DNA from: Treponema sp. | Lineage (GTDB): Bacteria; Spirochaetota; Spirochaetia; Treponematales; Treponemataceae | Reading direction: 5' to 3' | NCBI GenBank assembly: GCA_024695475.1 | Contig: JAILIC010000075.1 | Coordinates: 54,985 to 118,984 of the forward strand | DNA length: 64,000 bases | Shown: positions 16,062 to 23,744 of the stretch, in pieces | Layout: each line of letters starts with the position of its first letter | How positions within the stretch are numbered: the first letter of the stretch is position 1 | Notes under the pieces: generated by a model | Databases searched by the model: none | What the model was told of the DNA's origin: nothing | Seen by the model: the letters and a program-made list of their open reading frames with translations, nothing else | Position numbers and translations under genes: made by a program

Positions 16062-16880
16062 TTATTTTCCAATAACAGAAATATCGGCACCAAACCATTT
16101 TGTTGAAATAGCTGTTACCGTTCCGTCCTTTTGCATATCTTCCAAAATCTTCTGAACTGCATCGCGTAATTGTACATCACCCTTACGGAACGCAATACCA
16201 TATTCTTCGTTTGCCAAACCTTCAGAAAGGACAGCAAAAGGTTTTCCGGTAACAGTAATGCTGTAATTTGCAACAACACTGTCCATAACAACACCATCAA
16301 CACCATAGGTTTCAAGATCATTAAGAGCAGTCAAGTTATCTTTGAACATAACTAATTCTTTCAAAGACTCCTTAAAAGCTGGATTAGAGTCAATAGCTTC
16401 CTGTGCACTAGAACCAGCCTGAACAGCTACTTTTTTACCCTTTAAATCTGCAAGAGCAGTAACGCCATCACCTTTACGTACAACAACAACCTGTGCATTG
16501 TTTAAATATGCCTTTGTAAATTCAAGAGCAGCCTGACGCTCCTTGGTAATAGTAAAACCGTTCCAAATACAGTCGATTTTACCAGTTGCAAGCTCCTGCT
16601 CCTTAGCATCCCATTCTATTGGCTGAGCCTTAAAGGTAACACCAAGACGACGTGATACTTCCTGTGCTAAATCAATATCATAGCCAACAATTTTATTTGC
16701 ATCATCTCTAAAACCTAGCGGAGGAAAAGAATCATCCAAACCAAGTACAAATACTCCACGTTTTTGTAAATCAAGCAATGAAGTATCTTCTCCACTAGCC
16801 GCCTTATCTTTTGCTCCACCAGCAAAAACTAAAGCACCAGCCATAACAGCCAAACAGATTCCTAATACAGTCTTTTTCAT
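16062..16880 (-). CDS. Extracellular amino-acid-binding protein of the ABC transporter
   Basis: The 272-aa protein has a signal peptide (MKKTVLGICLAVMAGALVFA) and then GGAKDK, without a lipobox cysteine, so it is probably a soluble periplasmic protein. SBP family 3 signatures are present: LVLGLDDSFPPLGFRD-type strand, IVGYDIDLAQEVSRRLGV, and WDAKEQELATGKIDCIWNGF. The latter part holds LKGKKVAVQAGSSAQEAI. It lies 22 nt after argH with AGGAG before ATG 16880. The ligand is likely a polar or basic amino acid; arginine is inferred from the neighbour and from the ARG-box-like site upstream of argH. Confidence 0.93.
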   Translation of the reverse strand: MKKTVLGICLAVMAGALVFAGGAKDKAASGEDTSLLDLQKRGVFVLGLDDSFPPLGFRDDANKIVGYDIDLAQEVSRRLGVTFKAQPIEWDAKEQELATGKIDCIWNGFTITKERQAALEFTKAYLNNAQVVVVRKGDGVTALADLKGKKVAVQAGSSAQEAIDSNPAFKESLKELVMFKDNLTALNDLETYGVDGVVMDSVVANYSITVTGKPFAVLSEGLANEEYGIAFRKGDVQLRDAVQKILEDMQKDGTVTAISTKWFGADISVIGK

Positions 16881-16902
16881 AATAAACTCCTCACATACTA
16901 TA

Positions 16903-18324
16903 TTATTTACAAAACTGCCGCAACGCAGTAATTTGTTCTACAACTTTTTCAGGAGCAGGACCTCCTGTAACACTCCGAGCTTCAACACAAGCCTGAGTTG
17001 TAATGCTTGCATAAATATCGTCATCGATTAATGGCGAACACTCCTTAAACTCTGCAATAGTCAACTTTTCAAGAGGAATATCCTGTTCTATTGCTTTACG
17101 AACCGCTTTTGCAGAAACACCATGAGCAGTTCTAAATGGCATCCCTTTTCGCACCAAGTATTCTGCAATATCGGTTGCATTAAGATATCCACCCTCACAA
17201 CCAGTCTCCATACGCTTTGTATTCCAAGTAGCAGTTTGTATCATGCTGGTAAATACCGTAATGTTTGCAAACACAATATCGTATGCATCAAACAAGCTCT
17301 GTTTATCTTCTTGCATATCCCTGTCATATGCAAGTGGAATACCTTTCATCATGGTAAGGAGAGCCATCAAATCACCATATACGCGACCGGTTCTACCTCT
17401 AATAAGTTCCGCAAAATCTGGATTCTTTTTTTGTGGCATAATAGAACTGCCTGTAGACCATTTTTCGCTCAAGTCAATAAAACCAAACTCAACGGTTGCC
17501 CAGAGCACTACTTCTTCACAAAAACGTGACAGATGGGACTGTGTAATTGCCAAGGCTGAGGCCAATTCTATACAGTAATCCCTGTCACTAACACTATCAA
17601 GGGAGTTTTGCGTTACCCCATCAAAATGAAGTTGCTGTGCTACATACTCCCTATCCAAGGGAAGACTACTGCCTGCCAGTGCACCTGCACCTAGTGGCGA
17701 CACATTAAGTCGTTTTACCGCATCCGAAAAACGATCACAATCGCGAACCAACATCCATGCCCATGCACACACATGCTGCGCCAACGTAACCGGTTGCGCA
17801 TGCTGCATATGAGTAAAGCCAGGCATGTACGTTTTAGTATGCTGCTCAGCAATATCAGTAAGACAAGAGATAAGCGTCTTTATTTTTTTTTGTATATCGC
17901 TTACTGCATGACGCAAATACAAACGCTCATCAAGGGCAACCTGATCATTACGGCTCCGTCCTGTATGTACTTTTTTGCCAGCTTCACCGATACGATCGGT
18001 CAGTGTTGCCTCGATAAAAGAATGAATGTCCTCCGCAGAGTAATCAATTGTAAGCGCACCAGACTCCAAATCCTTTTTTATGTCATCCAATCCTGCAACA
18101 ATGGCATCTGCATCACTCTGAGGAATAATGCCCTGCTTGCCCAGCATAGTAGCATGAGCTTTACTGCCTTCAATATCATCAAAGGCCATACGTTCATCTA
18201 CATATATAGAAGTTTCAAAATCAACAGCAGCAGCATCAGGGCCCTCTTTAAAACGTCCGTGCCACAGTGCTGCATGATTATCATCTGTTATTGTTCCATG
18301 TTCAGTCGTAGTTACTTTTGCCAT
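16903..18324 (-). CDS. argH: Argininosuccinate lyase
   Basis: The 473-aa enzyme of the fumarase/aspartase superfamily splits argininosuccinate into arginine and fumarate. Clear marks are LWHGRFKEGPD, the early TGRSRNDQVA box, MPGFTHMQHAQPV, and the superfamily signature GSSIMPQKKNPD with the catalytic loop serine. ATG 18324 is preferred; it has no ribosome site but a TATACT -10 box ends 6 nt before it, implying a leaderless message. A GTG at 18348 is the alternative. argG is not in the window, so the source of argininosuccinate is unseen. It is the first gene of a unit with the ABC transporter. Confidence 0.95.
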   Translation of the reverse strand: MAKVTTTEHGTITDDNHAALWHGRFKEGPDAAAVDFETSIYVDERMAFDDIEGSKAHATMLGKQGIIPQSDADAIVAGLDDIKKDLESGALTIDYSAEDIHSFIEATLTDRIGEAGKKVHTGRSRNDQVALDERLYLRHAVSDIQKKIKTLISCLTDIAEQHTKTYMPGFTHMQHAQPVTLAQHVCAWAWMLVRDCDRFSDAVKRLNVSPLGAGALAGSSLPLDREYVAQQLHFDGVTQNSLDSVSDRDYCIELASALAITQSHLSRFCEEVVLWATVEFGFIDLSEKWSTGSSIMPQKKNPDFAELIRGRTGRVYGDLMALLTMMKGIPLAYDRDMQEDKQSLFDAYDIVFANITVFTSMIQTATWNTKRMETGCEGGYLNATDIAEYLVRKGMPFRTAHGVSAKAVRKAIEQDIPLEKLTIAEFKECSPLIDDDIYASITTQACVEARSVTGGPAPEKVVEQITALRQFCK

Positions 18325-18330
18325 ATTAGG

Positions 18331-18373
18331 AGTATACACGAAAGGCACTTCTTGGTAAATGCATAAATATACA
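18331..18373 (-). promoter_or_regulatory. argH promoter with ARG-box-like operator
   Basis: On the minus strand TTTACC (18359-18354) precedes TATACT (18336-18331) by 17 nt. Directly upstream of the -35 lies TGTATATTTATGCA (18373-18360), an interrupted palindrome resembling an ARG box. The -10 ends only 6 nt before the argH ATG. The layout fits ArgR repression of argH and the transporter. Confidence 0.55.
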
Positions 18374-18408
18374 ACAAACCGGAATAAAAGGTATGGATAT
18401 TATGTCTA

Positions 18409-19293
18409 TTATGTTCTCTCAAATAAGACAGTTACGGCTCCACCACAAACCATGCCTAATGTAGCAGCAGCGGAATTGGATAAATCATAGGTTTTGATAA
18501 AGGGAGCATCACCTTCATGCATTGCCTTTGCCTGTTCTATAACGGCAGCTTCTACAGAGCCACCACCAACAGTACCATATATAGTTGACTTTTCGTCAAC
18601 AACAGCAAGGCAACTACCTACACCACGAGGGGCAGAACCTTTTTTTTCTATAATAGTAGCAACGGTCATACCACCTTGTTCATGCAGTAAAGCCTCATAT
18701 ACCTGATTATCAAGGTATGAACAACCAAGAGCAGCTCGTTCCTGTACCAGCTGCGCACAAATACTGATTGCAATTTCTTCAGGAGTCTGTGCGCCAATCG
18801 ATAATCCAATTGGAGCATGCAGTGAGTCAAGCTGTTCTTGGGTACATCCAGCTTTTGCCAATAAATCCTTTGCATAAGCAACTTTTGACTTACTGCCAAT
18901 CATACCGCAATACATATACTTACCCTTAAGCGCAGCCTCTGCACATAACTCATCATCTTTATGACCTCGAGTCATGACCGCATACCATATATACTCATTT
19001 TTAAACTGAGCCAGTGCCGGTCCAAAATCATCACAGATAACGTGGACGTCTTTACCAAAACGCTCTTGATTAGCAAACTCTGCACGAGGATCAATTACAG
19101 TTACCTTAAATCCGATTCCTACAGCAACTTTACTCAATGCCAAAGCAACATGCCCTGCACCACAGACAACCAAGTGGGGATAGCAGCTTAACTTACGCTC
19201 ATAGACACCGCCATCATACATAACTTTTTGACAAATAATACCCTGCGTTGCCAGACGTGCAGCAGCGTAACGATACGTATCAGTACTGGACAT
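18409..19293 (-). CDS. XdhC/CoxI family maturation factor with reversed domain order
   Basis: This 294-aa protein is a maturation factor for molybdenum hydroxylases, thought to load sulfurated Moco. The Rossmann domain comes first (PHLVVCGAGHVALALSKVAV, VTVIDPRAEFANQERF). The XdhC_CoxI domain comes second (MTVATIIEKKGSAPRGVGS and GTVGGGSVEAAVIEQA). In the common XdhC/CoxI proteins the order is the opposite. ATG 19293 is chosen because AAGGAG is 9 nt upstream; GTG 19299 would be too close. It overlaps the yqeC end by a few bases and is the last gene of the purine cluster. Confidence 0.85.
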   Translation of the reverse strand: MSSTDTYRYAAARLATQGIICQKVMYDGGVYERKLSCYPHLVVCGAGHVALALSKVAVGIGFKVTVIDPRAEFANQERFGKDVHVICDDFGPALAQFKNEYIWYAVMTRGHKDDELCAEAALKGKYMYCGMIGSKSKVAYAKDLLAKAGCTQEQLDSLHAPIGLSIGAQTPEEIAISICAQLVQERAALGCSYLDNQVYEALLHEQGGMTVATIIEKKGSAPRGVGSCLAVVDEKSTIYGTVGGGSVEAAVIEQAKAMHEGDAPFIKTYDLSNSAAATLGMVCGGAVTVLFERT

Positions 19294-20098
19294 AGACACT
19301 CTCTCCTTTTTGTAATGATGTTATATAACTACCACCAAAGGAACCAGCAGCATGTTTTGCCACCAATCGGTGTAATGCATCAACACACTGCTGTCCTTGT
19401 TCCTTTAGTATATAAGAATCAGCTTTATTACATAATGCAACAATACGAGTATGTTCCCTATTTTTTTGTTTTTGCAATACAGCAATATATCCATAATAAA
19501 GCAACTGTGCGACAGTTTCAGGTACGACACAACGATTTGCGTCCTCTGTATGCCATCCTGCATATTGCTGCAGCAGTGACAAAGCATATTCCGATCTAAA
19601 ACACACTGACGACAAAGGCTTACCTATACTATCCAAGCCGGCACATACGACTACCGTCGTCGTTCCCGATGGAATAACAGGTTCATGTGATGCGGGCACT
19701 TTAAGCGGTAACATCCGAGCTCCATCAGCTTCTACCAAAAGCACATCACACAATGAATACAGCTGTACAAATTGTTCTTGGGGCAAGCCTGTCATTTTAT
19801 GGATGGACAGCAGTGTTCCATCGCTCTTAGTAACGTTCTGCTCACCACAGTCCAATCCACACACACATATATGTTTATTATTTGTAAAAGTAACCTGCGA
19901 GCTATCTGTATACAACGGACCAAACTCAGCAGCAGGATACTGCATGTGGGTAGTGGTAGTTATAATACATCGCTTGCCGTTACTTGCATGGTGCATTGCA
20001 AGCGTATATAGTGCTGTTGTTTTACCTCCGGCACCTACAAAAGCAATCACACTAGACAAGAGCAATTCCTTTTTGGTGGGCAAGGAGTAGCAATGCAT
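19280..20098 (-). CDS. yqeC: Selenium-dependent hydroxylase accessory protein YqeC
   Basis: The protein of about 272 aa carries a P-loop near its start, IAFVGAGGKTTALYTLAMHH, then TTTTHMQYP and LCDVLLVEADGARMLPLKVP, the pattern of the YqeC family. Members accompany selenium-containing molybdenum hydroxylases and probably help insert the labile selenium or the cofactor; the exact reaction is not established. The start is uncertain: ATG 20098 or GTG 20107, both overlapping the yqeB end. Adjacent yqeB and XdhC/CoxI genes make up a maturation block at the 3' end of the cluster. Confidence 0.9.
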   Translation of the reverse strand: MHCYSLPTKKELLLSSVIAFVGAGGKTTALYTLAMHHASNGKRCIITTTTHMQYPAAEFGPLYTDSSQVTFTNNKHICVCGLDCGEQNVTKSDGTLLSIHKMTGLPQEQFVQLYSLCDVLLVEADGARMLPLKVPASHEPVIPSGTTTVVVCAGLDSIGKPLSSVCFRSEYALSLLQQYAGWHTEDANRCVVPETVAQLLYYGYIAVLQKQKNREHTRIVALCNKADSYILKEQGQQCVDALHRLVAKHAAGSFGGSYITSLQKGESVYVQY

Positions 20099-20909
20099 GT
20101 AACACACTATTACCTAACGCCCGTGATTTATCTGAAATAGTAAAGCAATTTTTTTGTTCTTCTTTACGAGGATCTATATCTGCAATCTTTAATCCATCGG
20201 TAACTTCATACCCATCATGAATAATGCCCCGTAAAACACCATCTAATGTGGCAGTTACCGGTACAGAGCCAGATGGACAATCAATAGTTGCAATCGTCTC
20301 GCCTTGTGATACTAAAGAGCCAATATCACGTACGATATGCAATACGCCTGTGGCAGGAGCATGAATAACACGCTCTTTACCAAATCCGGCTATAATACCA
20401 GGAATACCGGTATTTTGAGATGCCTCTCCCTGTGTAATAATACGTCCTAAATTATGTCCGCGCATTGTCTCAACAACGGCATGACAATCTCTTGGAGCAG
20501 TAAACCCCGGTCCCATAGCTACAACGATAGGTGCCATAGTACTGGTAGTACCACAATTACATTTTGCGATAATTGCATCAACCAAGGCAACAACTTCTAT
20601 TCCAAAACTGGGGGCCGTTTGTAAAAAACTACAGTCACCGTCAACAAGAACTGGTACTGATACGGTATGAGAAACTTCCATTGCAGATATCATTGAAACA
20701 GCATGTTGGGCATCTGGAACTAGACAGGCAGTTACTCCCTCTACCGTCGTCTGCTTATCATAAACTGCATCGCAAAACGCAACTTTACGCCTGATGGCAG
20801 ATGGACGCTCGCATTCTAATACGATTGTTGCAAAACCACACTCACACAAAGCATGTACAACACCAGTAGCAAGATCTCCTCCACCGCGAACAACAATACA
20901 TTTTTTCAC
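20052..20909 (-). CDS. yqeB: Selenium-dependent molybdenum hydroxylase system protein YqeB
   Basis: The 285-aa product begins VKKCIVVRGGGDLATGVVHA, the N-terminus of the YqeB (EF2563) family. Later come AMGPGFTAPRDCHAVVETMR and GHNLGRIITQGEASQNTG, also typical. I chose GTG 20909 because the family starts right before the VVRGGGD motif and AAGGAG lies ten bases upstream; an ATG at 20957 would add unrelated residues. The family is a genomic marker of selenium-dependent molybdenum hydroxylases along with YqeC. Its biochemical step is unknown. Confidence 0.9.
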   Translation of the reverse strand: MKKCIVVRGGGDLATGVVHALCECGFATIVLECERPSAIRRKVAFCDAVYDKQTTVEGVTACLVPDAQHAVSMISAMEVSHTVSVPVLVDGDCSFLQTAPSFGIEVVALVDAIIAKCNCGTTSTMAPIVVAMGPGFTAPRDCHAVVETMRGHNLGRIITQGEASQNTGIPGIIAGFGKERVIHAPATGVLHIVRDIGSLVSQGETIATIDCPSGSVPVTATLDGVLRGIIHDGYEVTDGLKIADIDPRKEEQKNCFTISDKSRALGNSVLHALLLLAHQKGIALV

Positions 20910-21006
20910 AATACAAGCTCTCCTTAAAAAAAAGACCGTATCCATTGCAAAAGTCATTTTAGCAACAGATACGATCCATCCTCTCGTATACGTACTTTAA
21001 GATATG

Positions 21007-22296
21007 TTATTTAAATATGTATCTCAAAAGGAATATAACTGCAAGAATCCATGTTACTATAGGAACATTCTTTGTTTTTCCGGTAACAATCTTGAGTAAT
21101 GCATACGAAATGATACCCCAAACAATACCTTCTGCAATTGAGTATGCAAAAACCATAGTAGCAATTACAACAAAGGCTGGGATACCTTCTGTCGGGTCTT
21201 CAAAGTCAATGGTAACAACAGAGCGCATCATAAAGAATCCTACCATAATCAATGCAGGAGCTGTTGCTGCTGATGGAACCAAGAGGAATAATGGTGCAAT
21301 AAACAGTGACAAAAGGAACATAACACCGGTTGCAACAGATGTCAAACCAGTGCGTCCACCAGCTGCAACACCAGAAGTACTTTCGACAAAGCTGGTAACA
21401 GTTGATGTACCCAACATAGCACCAGCTACTGTTCCGATAGCATCAGATGTAAGAGCTGCCTTTACACGAGGAATCTTGCCATCTTTACCGACAAGCCCAG
21501 CCTGTGTAGTTACACCGACCAATGTACCAATCGTATCAAAGAAGTCAACAAACAAGAATGTAAAGAAGATAGTAAAGAACTTAAATGTCAGCACTTGAGA
21601 AAAATCAAACTGGAACCAGATTGGAGCCGCTGGAGTCGCAAAAGGACTAAAACCTTCTGGTACAATGGTAACTCCCATTGGAATACCAACTACTGTTGTA
21701 ATAACGATACCAAGCAAGATAGCACCTGGTACTTTTAAACAATACAATATAGCCGTTACTGCCAGACCAATAACTGCGAGCAATGGAGCTCCACCTTTGA
21801 TGGTAACAAAACCAATAATGGTACCTGTATCAGAAGAAACAATTCCTGCATTGGCAAAGCCGATCAAAGCAATGAACAAGCCGATACCAACAGAAATAGC
21901 TTTTTTCAAGTTGATAGGAATAGCATTAACTATTGCCTCACGGACATTACACAATGACAGTATTATGAATAGAATACCTTCAAAGAAGACTGCCGTTAAT
22001 GCCAACTGCCAACTGCATCCCATACCCAAAACAACACTGTACGTAAAGAATGCGTTTAACCCCATACCTGGAGCCAATGCAACAGGGAGATTTGCTGCAA
22101 ATGCCATAACAAGTGTAGCGATACCAGCTGAGAGTGCTGTTGCGGTAAATACGCCGGCTGCAGGCATACCAGCCTGAGACAACATACCAGGATTAACAGC
22201 AAGAATATAGGTCATTGCCAAGAATGTCGTGATTCCGGCTACAATTTCTCGCTGCACTGTTGTTCCGTTTTCTTTTAACTTAAACAACTTTTCCAT
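21007..22296 (-). CDS. NCS2 family purine permease (AzgA type)
   Basis: The 429-aa membrane protein begins LKENGTTVQREIVAGITTFL and AMTYILAVNPGMLSQAGMP, the signature of AzgA-type adenine/guanine/hypoxanthine transporters. ALAPGMGLNAFFTYSVVLGMG and the C-terminal TSVATGVMFLLSLFIAPL region also match. About 12-14 membrane segments are present. The family imports purine bases with protons. Lying between the xdhABC genes and the maturation factors, it presumably supplies purine substrate. AAGGAGG precedes the ATG. The 40-nt gap to xdhC leaves no room for a purine riboswitch. Confidence 0.93.
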   Translation of the reverse strand: MEKLFKLKENGTTVQREIVAGITTFLAMTYILAVNPGMLSQAGMPAAGVFTATALSAGIATLVMAFAANLPVALAPGMGLNAFFTYSVVLGMGCSWQLALTAVFFEGILFIILSLCNVREAIVNAIPINLKKAISVGIGLFIALIGFANAGIVSSDTGTIIGFVTIKGGAPLLAVIGLAVTAILYCLKVPGAILLGIVITTVVGIPMGVTIVPEGFSPFATPAAPIWFQFDFSQVLTFKFFTIFFTFLFVDFFDTIGTLVGVTTQAGLVGKDGKIPRVKAALTSDAIGTVAGAMLGTSTVTSFVESTSGVAAGGRTGLTSVATGVMFLLSLFIAPLFLLVPSAATAPALIMVGFFMMRSVVTIDFEDPTEGIPAFVVIATMVFAYSIAEGIVWGIISYALLKIVTGKTKNVPIVTWILAVIFLLRYIFK

Positions 22297-22336
22297 ACTA
22301 TCCTCCTTATTTTGTATACTTTAACTGTCATCTATG

Positions 22337-22813
22337 CTATTTTTCAGCAAGTAGATTAACAGCCTTTTCAACAGCATTAGTGATATTCTGATACCCAGTA
22401 CAACGACACAAGTGTCCAGAAATCAGTTTACGGATTTCTGCTCTGGTATATTTTTTACCAGTACCAGCTATCTCAACGGCACTCATAATAATACCAGGAA
22501 TACAAAATCCACACTGTACGGCAGCTTCGTCAATAAAAGCCTGCTGGATCGGATTAAGCTCTCCATTTGGTCCTTGCAATCCCTCAACGGTGAGGATATG
22601 CTTGCCGTCTGCCCATAGTGCCAGATAAATACAACTATCTATTGCCTTACCATCCACCAGAACAGTACATGCCCCGCACTCACCTACCTCGCAGCCTTTT
22701 TTTACGCTGGTCAGCTGCAAGCGATTATGCAACATATCACACAAGGACTCTCTTACATCTATAGCAATTTCTTCTTCTTTTCCATTAATAGTACAATGAA
22801 TTATCTGTAACAT
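22337..22813 (-). CDS. xdhC: Xanthine dehydrogenase type, 2Fe-2S subunit
   Basis: The 158-aa subunit holds two 2Fe-2S domains. The plant-ferredoxin-like one has GCEVGECGACTVLVDGKAID with a later Cys; the helical one has VQCGFCIPGIIMSAVEI and HLCRCTGYQNI. It matches the small subunit of three-part molybdenum hydroxylases. Its ATG overlaps the stop of the FAD-subunit gene (TAATG at 22811-22815), showing tight coupling. Together with the two genes upstream it would oxidise hypoxanthine, xanthine or a related purine in the cytoplasm. Confidence 0.93.
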   Translation of the reverse strand: MLQIIHCTINGKEEEIAIDVRESLCDMLHNRLQLTSVKKGCEVGECGACTVLVDGKAIDSCIYLALWADGKHILTVEGLQGPNGELNPIQQAFIDEAAVQCGFCIPGIIMSAVEIAGTGKKYTRAEIRKLISGHLCRCTGYQNITNAVEKAVNLLAEK

Positions 22814-23742
22814 TATAGCACTCCTACAACAGCGTTAGAACCACCTTTTATTCCTTTTGTAGCGTTTTCTACAATTGCACGTAATGCTCTTACCGGCATT
22901 ACCTTTGCCAATTGTAGACGGAACCCTTTTGAAGCTCGCCAAGAGTCACGAGGATGTATTTCCTTTACAATTTCCTGATCAAGCTTTTTATAAAAGTCTT
23001 CATCAATGGTCAAACCGCACAGAGCTTTTTCTGCACCATGACATCTCATAGGAACAGGACCTGCGACACCATAGGCAAGACGAATATCCTGTATTTTTTT
23101 TCCATCAAGCTTTACTACTACAGAACAACCCAAGGTAGCAATTTCCATAGCATTGCGCTTTCCATACTTAAAATAGTATCCAAAATAACCTTCATAATCA
23201 GCTTTATGGATACGAATAGCAGTACACAGTTCACCTTTTTCCAAGCATACTTTGCCAGCTTTTACATAGTATTCCAGTATCGGTACCCGTCTCACTGCAA
23301 GTTTGTCTGGATTACCATCAGCAGGGCCTGTAATTTCGATTTCTGCATTTAAAGCACACAATGTCGAAGCACTATCTGCACTGGTAACACCATTAGAAAT
23401 ATTACCACCGATTGTACCAATATTACGTATCTGAGGACTACCCACCTGATCAACAGCATATGCTAATACAGGAATATGTTCACGCACAATAGGATTTTCC
23501 GTAACTTCAGTAAATGTGGTAAGTGGACGGATACAGATAGTACCATCTGCTTCCATAGTCACACCTTTTAATTCCTTTATTTCGCGGATACTGACCAAAT
23601 GGCAACCAGCCATCTTACCAGCGCGTGTTTTTATCAAAACATCACTGCCACCAGCAATTATTTCAGCTTCAGGATCTGCATATAACGCTTTTACAGCATC
23701 TTGTATCGATGTAACCACCGTTATTTTTTCTATATCGTACAT
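22813..23742 (-). CDS. xdhB: Xanthine dehydrogenase type, FAD-binding subunit
   Basis: The 309-aa subunit has the FAD-binding motifs of the CO-dehydrogenase/xanthine-dehydrogenase medium subunit: EIIAGGSDVLIKTRAGK and IGTIGGNISNGVTSADSAST. The C-terminal CODH FAD domain ends with an Arg/Lys-rich helical region. AGGAGG precedes ATG 23742, only two bases after the xdhA stop. It would pass electrons from the iron-sulfur subunit to NAD or another acceptor. Confidence 0.93.
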   Translation of the reverse strand: MYDIEKITVVTSIQDAVKALYADPEAEIIAGGSDVLIKTRAGKMAGCHLVSIREIKELKGVTMEADGTICIRPLTTFTEVTENPIVREHIPVLAYAVDQVGSPQIRNIGTIGGNISNGVTSADSASTLCALNAEIEITGPADGNPDKLAVRRVPILEYYVKAGKVCLEKGELCTAIRIHKADYEGYFGYYFKYGKRNAMEIATLGCSVVVKLDGKKIQDIRLAYGVAGPVPMRCHGAEKALCGLTIDEDFYKKLDQEIVKEIHPRDSWRASKGFRLQLAKVMPVRALRAIVENATKGIKGGSNAVVGVL

Positions 23743-23744
23743 TT

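Noticed and set aside
21017-22177. Plus-strand ORFs antisense to the NCS2 permease
   Set aside because: They mirror codon structure of the permease (Pro/Thr/Ala-rich shadows), with no start signals.
22297-22336. Purine riboswitch before the NCS2 permease
   Set aside because: Only 40 nt separate xdhC and the permease, too short for a purine aptamer, and the position is downstream of the permease for the xdh genes.
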